Source: Amoebophrya sp. A120 (Eukaryota > Sar > Dinophyceae > Syndiniales > Amoebophryaceae). From it: 64,000 nt of DNA. Shown piece by piece: positions 10,828 to 22,500 of this stretch (the first letter of the stretch is position 1; each line of letters begins with the position of its first letter). The stretch is taken from contig CAJINV010000004.1 of assembly GCA_905178155.1 (NCBI GenBank), positions 10,196,381 to 10,260,380 of the forward strand, read 5' to 3'. A model generated the notes under the pieces. It saw only the letters and a list, made by a program, of their open reading frames with translations. It had not been told where the DNA came from and ran no database searches. Made by a program: the position numbers and the translations under genes.

Positions 10828-12289
10828 ATGCATTCGAGGTCGTCGACGTCGATCCTTCGTCGGCTCGGGTCATTGTTGATTTGCCTATCATCCCAGGCAG
10901 GGTTTCTTTTTCATCTACTACCTTCTCCTGTACAAGCAGTGCTACCGCCGGGGTACGAGGATGAGCTCTATTGCCGTGCGGGATTCTGCATGGTATACAA
11001 GAACCTGGACCCGGGCTTCTGCGGTCCGTCGTCAGCCTTTCACGAGTGCTTCAACAAGGACACAGGATTATCGTTTGGGAAAAATCTATCGAACGTCGTG
11101 TGCACTTCCAATCTACGCACTTCCGCTTTTGCTTCACGACATGTTGTCATGAAAATCAATGCACCTTGTGGCCGTGGCCACCATCAGAAGTGCGGAACTT
11201 GCGCGCCCGGGCGTACCATCTTCAAATCAAAACCTCGATGCACAATGAATCTGTGAATTCTGGCTGCAGATCACTCGTCAATGATATCAATACATGCTAG
11301 AACAAGCATTTTTCAAATGCGACCATGAGCATGATGACACGCGGCTTCAATTTTGAAAATTGGAATCTGCATGCCATGTTTGTGCAGGCGCACGTACTTT
11401 TTCCATAGGATAAACAGAAAGGACTGGAGTAGTGGTTTGGGGGTCAAAATCACACGGAGAGGTAAGCAATAAACATTTAACTAAGTAGGCCAACGTGGGC
11501 GGCACGCATAGCTATTTCATATCTCAGGGGGCAGCGGCTGACGATGGTTATTTAGAGTGCAGTGGTCCCAGTCGATTCTATTTGCCATTAGGTGCTGCAA
11601 AAACTTCGCATTTGAGATGAAAATGTATGATGTGATTCTGATCTTCTATCAGGAGGAGAAGCAGAGGTTGTTGCAGAACGGTCACCACTATCCACTGCAA
11701 ATTTGTCTGGGTCAGGGAAAGTGCAGCTTGTCTTGCGTGTCTTGCAGCATGCATGTAGAACAATGTGTGTTGCATGTATGACCAGCAAAGCCGCACCCTC
11801 GTTTGTTGCACGAAAACGCAATTCGTCACGTGTGCTACAACACTTCAGAGAGCGTAGTTGCCAAAATTTGGCATGTTTGGCTGCAAATATATGGATGCGC
11901 AAGGTAGCATCACATGTCTCCACCCACAGACATATTTCTTCCTGCGGATAACCACACGGAAAATTGCTCCGACGACGTGGCAAACCAGTACCGCGCGTCG
12001 CTGCAGCAAAGGCCACCGGGCGTCCCACTATGCATTGCAAAAGTATCGTACTCGTATAAATGCACCATTACAAATTTCCTCAGCATGAGAAATAAAATTT
12101 GTGATGCAGATTTGCCTTAAGACAAAGATTTGTAATGCAAGACATGCATTTATACGAATGCGATACTTTTGCACGGCAGGATACCCACCGGCCGGCGGGA
12201 AGGGCGGCGAGCCGAGCATTCAGTATGTGGAAAGGGAAACGACTGCACAACGAGTGGATCAACAAGTTGTTCAAGATTTGGATCTGTAG
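10828..12289 (+). CDS. Small secreted Cys-containing protein with two introners
   Basis: ATG 10828 opens a signal peptide (about residues 1-37, ending near VQA), followed by LPPGYEDELYCRAGFC and PGFCGPSSAFHECFNKDTG, with several Cys suggesting disulfides in a secreted protein. The first exon likely ends near 11094 (GT at 11095, phase 0). The next begins after CTATCAG at 11653 (EEKQRLLQNGHH). Two introners follow: family A at 11689-11950 and family B at 12029-12183. Removing each with one duplication gives TENCSDDVANQYRASLQQ then PPAGGKGGEPSIQYVE, ending at TAG 12287-12289. Exons 11956-12028 and 12189-12289 exist only under that model. The predicted product is about 170 residues. I do not recognise a named family. 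The first intron is less certain than the two introners. Confidence 0.6.
11689..11950 (+). mobile_element. Introner element, family A, diverged (262 bp), TSD ACCAC
   Basis: It begins TATCCACTGCAAATTTGTC and ends near CAGACATATTTCTTCCTGCGGATA, a worn version of the family A termini. Exact duplications ACCAC are at 11684-11688 and 11951-11955. Despite the sequence decay its length is 262 bp, equal to five other family A copies. Excision joins GHH to TENCSDD in the 10828-12289 gene. Confidence 0.8.
12029..12183 (+). mobile_element. Introner element, family B (155 bp), TSD CCCAC
   Basis: It begins TATGCATTGCAAAAGTATCG and ends ATACTTTTGCACGGCAGGATA. Exact duplications CCCAC are at 12024-12028 and 12184-12188. 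Excision joins RPPGVP to PAGGKGGEP in the 10828-12289 gene. Confidence 0.9.
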
Positions 12290-13524
12290 AGATGCGTGAT
12301 GAAGCGTTTTGTGTGCTTTATCATAGGCTGGCTGTTGCTTGGGTTTGGTGTGATAAATTGAGTACTCAGCTCCACGTGTTTATTCGACGTGTGCATGTTG
12401 AACATGAATGTCGGTATGCACCGCACACTGAGACTTCTGTTGACACCAATAAATGTCATGCTCTTCCTTTTCATGATGCTGCAAATAGTATCATGACAGT
12501 AAGAACTTGAACCACGATACAGAGGCAAAGCCCTTTTATTGTTCCATACTCCGGTCGCAGTCGCTATGGGTGGCAAGGCGGTGTGAAGGCGGAAGTGAAA
12601 CACGACGACGACGCGTTCTGCAAAAATGGTGTTCTTGACCATGGCGACGTGACGGATAGCGTAAAAATGATTGTTCACAATTATAAGAATCGGTGGGTTC
12701 GACTGAATTCAAAATACCGATACACCATCACGACCACATCAGAACGTGAAAGAAGAGATGAAACGAGCATGGCCGTATGGCCGATGCTAATGGACGGCTT
12801 GACACGAGCGTGGCTCTTGTGTTCGACACTCAGTTGAGTGCTGCAGGACCCGTGCTTGCTTGATTCTGTTTTTGACCTGTGTGACCTGTGAGGTAGATGA
12901 TGGTGTGATTGGCAAATTGAAGCAAGGCTACAATTTATCGTAGCTTACAAGAAATGGCACAACAATGCCGTGGGTGTGTAGTTGGCGTTTCCTTAAGAAG
13001 ATTCTTGTCTGAAGAAATTTGTTTTGGGGTTCTTTCTGCAGTGTGCTGCTAAAGAAGAAATTGCCGAAATCTCGTGAAGGTGATGGACACGGCTTCTGAA
13101 GTACTATACGCATTGTTTCGTGATCGTCTGCAGAGCGGTTTCGTTGAAGAAAAAGATGATACGAAAAAGTCATTTAGTAGATCGCGATGTCGTGCTGGTC
13201 TTGGTGGGTCTTGATCCGCAAAACAGATCGCGACACGTGAAGATGAAAATCCTGAACCTGATCCAGTCCCAGTGTCTACCTGGTGGTCGATAGTAAATGC
13301 AACATAGACATAGACATAGTAGAGCAACTGTTTGCATTATTTGCACCATCTTGTCCTCCTGCCTTTGTTTGTAAAAGCGGTCGGCGCAAGTGCAGCAATT
13401 TTTAGACCCCTAGTATAATTCGCTGTAGTGTGTGGCTCCTGGTTCTTTTCAGTGTCGTGCGTCTGGTCTGTCCAGAGGACGATGACGCGCCGGCGCCGAA
13501 GTCATTTGCACAAAAGAACAGAGA
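12290..13524. other. Intergenic, no supported gene
   Basis: Short frames on both strands (for example 12271-12678 minus and 12583-12837 plus) lack domains, and no splice model supports them. It probably holds the 3' end of the secreted-protein gene and the 5' region of the first giant gene. Confidence 0.4.
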
Positions 13525-16500
13525 ATGAGGGCCCTCCGAGCAGATATTAGCACTACTAGCAGCGGCCACTTCTTATCACACGATGGTAAAACTAAAAAGT
13601 CTAGCAGCGGGCGCCATGTTCTTGACACGCGGGTCTTCATTTCCGGTGCGAAACCTTGGACCAGCAGTCTCCCGCGGGGTGGTAGGCTTCTTTTGTCACT
13701 CACGACCGCCGGAGCGCTTTTCTTCTCAGACGAGGATGCGGAGAGCGGGTGTTATTTCGGAAGCGGTCAAGAATCAGAACCGCCTAAAACTAAAACACCT
13801 AGACGACGAGGAGCTGACATGGTGTTCCATTTCGCACATGCCGCAATTTTAACATCCTCGGCACGCGGCTCAGAAAAAGTGCACGACTACCCGAGTGGAG
13901 GTAATGGTGATAAAGGCGGAGATGATACAGCAACCGGCAGTGCAAGAACTAGAGCTGTTTTTTCCAGATCAACCCAGCAGGAGTCACCTCAGCAGGGTGC
14001 CGACGCAAGCGCCAAGTGCTGCTGGGAAGAAGCGCAAACAACTGCTGGGAGTGCGGCGACTGAAAAGATGAACCCGACGCAGTTGCTAAGCGAGGATCTT
14101 CGGGAGCACCATCACCAAGCGGATAAAATTGAAAATTCGCATGCCCGAGCAAATTGGTCAGAAAAAACCTACCCCAGGAGCTGTTTGAAAGAACACAAGA
14201 ATGCAGAACCAGCCGTTACTTCGTCCACCAGCAAGAACAGCACCTCCACCACGACCGCGTCCCGCACAACTCTGGCAGCTCTGAAAAAGGAAATAACTTT
14301 CGTGCGCATCGGAACGCAGGTCGAGATTCTGGGCAGCAACAATACTCTGCAGTTTCGCGAACTGCCGGACTACAGTCCTGCAGAAGACTCCGCTCCTCGG
14401 CGGGGCGTTGGGCGGCGGAACAAAAGAAGCGGTAACTCTAAGCGATCCTCGTCTTCTGGAGCGCGTAGTGGAACAACGACTCGCTGTGAGGAAACATCCA
14501 GTTCGTCTTCTTCTTCATCCTCAACTACGTCATCCTCGGAGGAGGACGAGGAGAGCAGCGACGAAACCAGCTCGGAGTCGGACGACGGTGATTATCAAAT
14601 GCAAAAATGTCTGGGTCTGGAAGGTTGCCAGGTTTGTCATGCATATTTTGCATGACCCATGATCATGATGCTTGTAAAGCATGGTCTAGCATCACAGACT
14701 TTTGGAGGGCATCCTGTTCCTGATGCCTATTCCGCATGAGAAATGCCCTTCCGGCGTAGCACAAAGTGAGTTCCTCTTCCTGGTCATGCAATACAAATGT
14801 TCCTAGGATCCGAAGATAGCATCACAAGTTGAAACCTTCCAGACGCAGGCGTTTTTGCACTTGATAGTGATAGCATCTCATCCAACTCGACGTCGAGCGA
14901 TCATTCTGAGTCGACGACCTCAGGCGGGCGTGATAATGTCCTACCGAAGAACTCGACTTGTATTTCTGCGCCCTCTGCAGCTGGTGCTGGAACAGGACCC
15001 GGATCAACATCCAGCTCTTGTACGTCTCCTAGAGATGCAGCGCAGCAGAATTTGTATTTGCCAGGGAACAAGGAGCATGTGCATGCAGCTCAAGGACGAG
15101 CACAGAGAACCTCCGTCGTGCAGAGTTCTTCTACACCTCTTGCGCAGCTGCAGGGGACTTTCACCACGGCGGAGGTAAAACCAGCTGAGGCAGAAGGGCG
15201 GGAACTACAAACCAGTCCAGTGTTCGATGACGCCGATCGCTCGGACCCACAGCCACACAGCAGCACTCGTGAGGATCTTCGTGCTGATCGACGTGGGTCC
15301 CACCGAAGTTCACGTGGCTCCACCGCCCTTCGCCCGTCTTCAGCATTGTTGGATCATAAGTCGCAAAAAGCAGGGAGCAGTAGCAAGACTTCCGGCAACT
15401 CGGGTCAGCGCTGCAACACACCGCATCCTGGAGGCCGGGTAGTTGACAGGAGTGGTAGGAAGATGAAAGACGATGCTGCAGCTAGTAGTAGTGGAGTGCC
15501 TGCCTCTGCTGAGAGCGTCGAGTTTCTGGTGCGCGATGCAGCTGGAAATGCACGACACCCATACGAAGGCTCGACACCTTTACAAAATGAAAATGCGTCG
15601 GCAACTTATGCTGGAACTGAATTCATGCTGCAGGGATCTTACGTGCCACAGGAACCGCTCCCGATCCCCATGCCCGGTGAGAAAGGTGTTGGTGCTAGTG
15701 CTGCTGGCATGATCTCAAATGAGGTCGGTTGCTCTGGCCTGATTGCTGACGTTCTCGTACGACCATCTCCGCCCAAAGCGCCGCCCCGCGGTAGGCCACC
15801 GCGCGCTAGAAGTCGGGAAAGAAGGAGGACGTTGCCAGTCACTAGCACAACCATGGGCGGACCTGCGGGAGAGGACGGGGTTCCTTACCATCCTCCGGGT
15901 ACCGACGAGAGGCAAATCGGCTCTACTACAGGAGAAGCTCCTAATATGACTTCTCAACCATTTCCGATGCCCGACGAGCTAGAGCCGCCCCCTACCAGAC
16001 CTTCATCAAAGACGCTGGTGGGCGAGGAGCGCTCGACCCTCATTCGCCAGGGCAGTCACAAAAATGACAAAAGCGGCATAACAACGCAGCCGCCTTTGGT
16101 ACTACCACAAATGGCCGGGAACAAATCGAAAAATAAAGCTGTGAAGAAAGGCACGAAACAAGATGAGCACCGCGCAACGACAGAGGCGCGCCAAAAACAA
16201 CCGAAATCAGGTGGGGCAGCCTCTTCAAAGCGTCGAGAGGGCCCGTTGCTAGCACCGGGAAGAAGTCGTCGCGATCACACTGCTCGCAATGATGACGATG
16301 ATGACGAGCTCCTGGAAAACTTACCCAGGTTTCCGTGGTTAAATAGCCTTTGTAGCACTACGCAAGAGGGCGTTCTTGCAGTGTCCCGTGGCGCTATGGG
16401 CAATCTCGAGCGGTTTGCGACCGCCGGCTTGGGTCGTCGCGTCCATGCAAGCGGTGCGTCTGTTCCGAGTTGGCTTTCATTTAGGCGCGGATTAGCTAGT

Positions 16501-19500
16501 GAGGACGCAAGTTCGACTACTTCTCTAGAAGGGCAAAGTCATCTACAACTTCGAGAACGGAGTTGTAGTTCCAAAGACCACGGCCTTCACTTGGACGGCC
16601 ACGGAGCTCCTGCCGCCCCCGATGCTGGCGAGGACATGGATGTGGATGATGATGAGCCCGTCGTGAATAACAAGTTCACGAAGGCTGCGATTGAACGAAA
16701 TTTCCAGCAGCGCCGAGGTGGAAAGAGCCATAGCAAGCCGGGCGGCCAGAAAAGCAAGAAGGCCCTGAAACGCGAAAGGCACAGAAGAGACAGCGAAGAC
16801 AGCACGACACAGGAACAACTACTTCATCACGCTGGAGGAGCTGCTGATGGGGGCCCAAGAGCGACCTCTCTTCGAGGTGGCGGAAAAATGTTGAAAGGCG
16901 CAAACAAGCGACCACCAAAGATGAAAACTACCTCTTTTCGCCGGAAGTTCAGCTACGTGGCCATAAGCCTTGCGTGTTCCACGGTCGCCGTGGCTCGCTT
17001 GATTCACTTCTTTTACGACCTGGGCAAAGCCACCGCGTTCGAAAGTCTGTACGACCTGGGTCAAGCTGTCGCGGACGGATCCATCTGGAGTCGGAAGTCG
17101 CTCTTCGAAACAACTGCGAGGACCGGGGCTGGTGGATCTTCAGACTCGGACAACTGGCGAAATCTCAAAAACGAGCTCTTTCCAACCTTCGATTGGACCG
17201 CGGCATTGAGCAAAGAGGAGAAAGCCGCTCTATCTGACGTGCTGGTCGTCTTCGCGAGCGCGTACCAGCCCAAAGTCAGAGACACTGCTACGGCCGGCGC
17301 TGCTCGTCGTGGGGGGTCTAGTAACCTCTACGCGCCGGATGATCATGACAAAACCGGAGAGGACCCGGAGGCGTGGAAGCTGATCAGTCATGCCTACGAG
17401 CGGGCACAGGGCCTGCGGGAGAAGAAGGTCGCACTGATCACGAACCGCAAGGAGTGGCCCGACGCGAAGGCGGCCCTGGCGGGGGCTGGGTACGCCCGGC
17501 TTGTCGCGCGAAACCTGGTGGACGGAATGGTGGTCGCTGACATGTCGGCGCACGCCGCGTACCTAGGTCCGAAGACGATGGAACTCAGGCAGAAGGACAC
17601 GTTTATAGTACACGACGAGCCCGAAGGTAGAAGTGCTGGTGGTCAGATGCAAACTATCTCCAAACAAGCTGCAAAAATGTTGCTCGAGAACAGCAAGATG
17701 ATGAGAAGCGCTTCGGTAGATGAGAAAGAACAGGTTTGCATGAGCTCTATCGCACCGGCGCTATCTTCGGGCACCCCGCCGAACGAACAAGCAGGAGCGA
17801 TTACCGCAGCATCTTCATGTAGTTCATCAGCATCATCGTCTAGCTCCGCAAGCAGCGGCCATCGAAGTGCCGATACCGTTTCCCGCGAAGATGTTTCAAA
17901 ATCTGCCGGTGCGACGTCAGCAGCCCTGGAAGTAGGGCCAGAGGACAAGAAAGAAATTCTGCAGGTTGCGATGGACATCGCGAACCTTTTCGAAGGGGTT
18001 GTGGACAAAATGCAGCGCTTGTCGCTGAATAGTGGAGTAGCACGTGGTGGACCAAGTAGCAAAAGCGAGGAACAACAGGGACGACCCGGGGTGTTGAAAA
18101 GCGAATCTCAATCTTCAAAGAACCAAGGCGACGAGAAGAACAAGCCCGTTCTGGACGTTTACGTGGACGAAAACGGAAACGAAATCACTCCCAACGCGAT
18201 ACTTGCCAAGTCGAAAATTACTGACACTACTACAGACGAAATAAATCTCATCCGTCCCTTCACGAGGACTTCTCAGCCGAGCGACGAGAAACAAGAAGCT
18301 CAAGAACAGCATAGTCAACAAAGTAGAAGCCGCAAGGACACGGACTACGGCTGGATTCTGCATCCGCAGACCTACAACGCAGAAACTGGCCAGGCGAAGT
18401 GGCATTTCATTGACGTGGCCGCGGATGTGTCCTGGCACCCGCACCACGGAGACCAGCTGAAGAACTGGCGGGAACAGGGACCGGACATCGGGAATGTGAT
18501 GCCTGGCGCGTCGCACGGGTTGCTGGCGAACAGAAAGCATGGGCTTATTGGTCCGGAGGAGTTCCATGTGGTGGTTTTTGACCGCATCCGGGAAGTTTTT
18601 CTCGCGGTGAAAGAGGCAAACCAACTGCAGATCTCCAACCAGATCGCGGACTCCCTCGTCGCCATGGTGGACTTCGAGTTTCTGGGCATCCAGGCGAGAG
18701 ACGGGAAGGCAAGTACAAGTGGTGCGGGTCCACCTCGTGGGGAGCCTCTGCAGCAGCGACCGTCGTTGCAAGAGGTACTAGCTCTTGTGTAAAGAAGTAG
18801 ATGCAGTACAGCTGGTTTTACGCAAGTTTATGTCTGATGTTCCATGTTACTTTCTGTTTCATCTACATCTTCTGCACGCTGGCTGCAAACTCTTTTATAA
18901 GAAGATCTTCAGCTCCCCCTTTCTCAGGACGAGGACGAGGTCGTGCACATAGTAGCTTAACAACATCTACATCATCTTCCCAATCGATAAAAACAGCTTG
19001 CTACAGAGACCGAGCGCATTCTGGCAGCCACCCCCGCCGACCGCTCGGACCCGGTCCACCGGAAGCGCGAGTCGCAAATCGACCTCCTGACCGAAACGTA
19101 CCTGCGAAAGCTCCGTCAGCACTGCCCTATGAACTGCAAAAGTATTGTACTCGTAGTAATTGCAGTCATGCAAGACAAATTTCATTTCCAAGCTAAATCA
19201 CCATGACATATTCCGTTTGTCATGCTGAGCTAGTTTGTGTTGCAATACTACGAGTACGATACTTTTGCAATGCATATGCCCACGAAAGCTACAACTCTCT
19301 CATTTCCAGCGAGCGGCCCGGGCCCCGAGCGTGGACGATTTGTTGCGAATCATCACGGAATCGTGCTACGAAGCGAAAAGCGTTTACAGCAAGAATGTGG
19401 AGAAGAAAAGGCAGAAAAAGCAAAAAGAAAAGGAAAAAAACCTGCCTTTAATCGACTACCGGGCGAGTGAAGACAGTGAATTTCTCGAGATCGAGCAGGA

Positions 19501-22500
19501 CGAAGCGAACAAGTACGGGTTGTTAACCGACTTTGACAAGTACAACAGCCGCAAGGAATCCGACCAGAGACACGCAGATCTACTCAAGGCGCGCTTCTTT
19601 TGCCCCTTGAACTGGGACCACACGCGGTGGCTGTTGCAGTGGTCGAACAAGTTTTACAAAACGTGGAAGACAGATAGTCCGGAAAAGTATCAGCGCGTGC
19701 GGGAGAAATTTTTGAACTACGTGCAAGAAAAAGAGGCGGAATTGGCGCGGAAAGAGTCTCGCAGCATCGCGATGCAGCACGAGAAGCCCTCCTGGTTTTC
19801 CAAATACGGCCACATCGCGCAAGTGGATCCGTTTTCGCTTTTCACCACGCCAAGCCACGCTACGGGACGCCCTTATGCCATTCCGAAGATCAGCAGCAAC
19901 CCGCCGCCGGGCTGGGTGCCGCCGCCGGGGAGTGCAAGTGGGGATAGTAGCAAGTCGAAAGCTAGTTCTGTGGACGATGGCCAGCATAAAGCACCAGAAG
20001 ACGTCAAGCAGGAAGTAGAGAAACAAGACGACAAGACCAAGGCACGACCAGGAGCTACAACGACCTCTCCTACTCCCCCCTCCTGCGCCACTACCGTTAC
20101 CAATGTGTTTCTGAAGGGTCTCCCGTCTTTTATCCCGGAGTTTGCGCCGAAAATCCGAGACGGAAAGATTCTCGACTACGAGTACGACTTGCAAGTGTGG
20201 CTGAAGGCGTTTGAGGCACCTATGGTCGAGCTGCGGGAGCGGATTTTGGACTTGCTGTTCTTGCCAGTAGAGAGAGATAATCAACAACATCATGTGAAAA
20301 ATTCTGGAGTTGACCCATTCGGCGGCGACAATATCAATGCGAGAAGAAGCACAACCGCACAGCAGAAAGACCCGGAAGAACATCAAACAGAGCGGATTCG
20401 AGACATGTGGCGGCAAATGCTTTCTGTCAATGCGTATCAAAAGCTGGTTTTTTGGCACAAGGCGATTTCGCAGCTCTGGTTCCGAAACAGCAAGTGCTTT
20501 TCGGTTGCTGGGTTTCGCAGGGTGTTTCTGACGGTGGCGCACTCCGCGATGCCCGAAGTAGTGCAGGTGCACTACGTGAAAGGTGGACAACAAGGATCTA
20601 CTTCCCGCACGGCAACGAAGCGCAGCGCAACACCGGAGCCCGCCCCTACAGGCGGCCAGCGAGATGAGGAGGAAAGCAGCGGCGATTCCACCTCCATCTT
20701 CGGATCCTGGAGACGCAGAAGAGAAACTGCTGCTCGAGCAGAAAACGAAAATCGAAAGAACAACCACCAAGGTGGAAAAAGTACAATTTCTAAGCCATCC
20801 TTCGATAAAGTCCACTCCTGTCTTGCCGAGCACGCGTACAAGGACGGGTCCGTGCCCCGCGACCGTTTCATTCGGCTTCCCGTGCAGCAAATCATGCACC
20901 AGAAGATCCAAAACCCCACGGACTTTGTGATGCTGCACAGCGATCGGAAAGACTACATTCTGTTACCCTCCCGGAACCGAAAAGTCAGCATCACAAACGA
21001 TATCAAGACGCCGAACATGGACGACACGAACTTTCTGAGGATCTACCTCCCGGAGTACCTAGTCGACGGCCCGCTGCAAAAGCCTGACTTACTCGCGGTC
21101 TTGGGACTCTGTGACGGCAGGCAGGGGGTGCTGGGAAATTTAAACGCACACAGGTTGGAGGTGAAGGCGTATTCATCGAGTGGGTCGTTCGCGTCATCGA
21201 CTTCTGGGGCTGAGCTGTTGAAAAAGTTGAAAAACGTGGCGAAGAGCGAGATGACCTGTGTGGGGAAACTGCCGACGGAATTGGGTGGAGGTTCTTGCAG
21301 CAGTGGCGGAGGAGCGAAAGGCAAAGCGAATCCAAAAAATATTCATATTGATGATGATCTATGCAGCTCAGCTCCCCACGAGAAAAACAAGGTGGAAATG
21401 TACGCCCGACCCTGGCGGAGCTACGACGCTTCGCAGATAAAAAACCACGGGATCTCCGCTTCCGGGGACGAAATTCACGAAGACCATGGTACTGTGGAGA
21501 GCTCCAGCGTCGTTGCCGTGACGAACACGAGAACTGACTCGGAGTGGGTGTCTATCCAAGGCAAAAGTATTCACATACCCGTACTAGCTGTAGTCGCAAT
21601 ACTGCATGATAAATCTACGTTTCTTGGCTGAAACAGCATCACAAATTCCATCTTTCTATCTGAGATGAAGATTTGTGATGCAATTACGACTAGCACGATA
21701 GCAGGACGAGACTTTTGCAATGCATAGTGTTACTTTACGAGCAGTTCCCTGACGTCTGCGACCGGGACGAAACGATATGGTTTTCAAAAATGTCTGGGTC
21801 TGGAAGAATGCAAGATTTGTCATGCATACTGCTCATGACCCATGATGCCTGTAATGCATGACCTAGCATCGCAGACTAGACTTTTAGAGGGCTTCCTGAT
21901 GCACCTTCCGCATGAGAAATGCCCTGTCCGTGCAGCACAAATTGTGCCCCTCTTGCTGGTCATGCAATGCAAATTTTTTTAGAGTCCAAAAACAGCATGG
22001 CAAGTTGCAATCTTCCAGACCCAGACACTTTTGCATTTGATAAACGACTATCGGCGACGATCCGCTGGCCGGCACGAGTCATTTGCTCGTGGGCGAGGCC
22101 CACGCGGACAGAGTGCGGTGGGTCGTGGAGCATTTGCGAGCACAGGATGTAGTTGATGGTGACTCTGACATCAAGCAGGGGTCCGCTCAACATACGTCGG
22201 CGTCAACAAAGCAGGGAAATTCAGCAGAAACAAAAGCAGAAGATACGGAAAGTAAAACAGGGGATCACTCCGATTTCGTTCCGCCCGCAGACTTCGTTTT
22301 CGACCACGCGACGTATCTGAAGCGGCACGTGTGGCAGAAGACCCGCACCGAAGTTACTCCACAGCCGGAGTTTGCAATGTTTCAGAAACCCGTAGCACCG
22401 GCAGGCAGGACTTCTACCAGGGATCATCATGAAGATCATGCAGGGGGCAGTGGTCGTGAGAAAACATCAACCGGTCGTCCTCGAGATGACCAACACGATG

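Noticed and set aside
19580-20938. 452-codon minus-strand frame opposite giant gene 1
   Set aside because: It lies antisense to an exon with good composition and known frame; the Arg/Leu/Cys-rich product is typical of a shadow frame.
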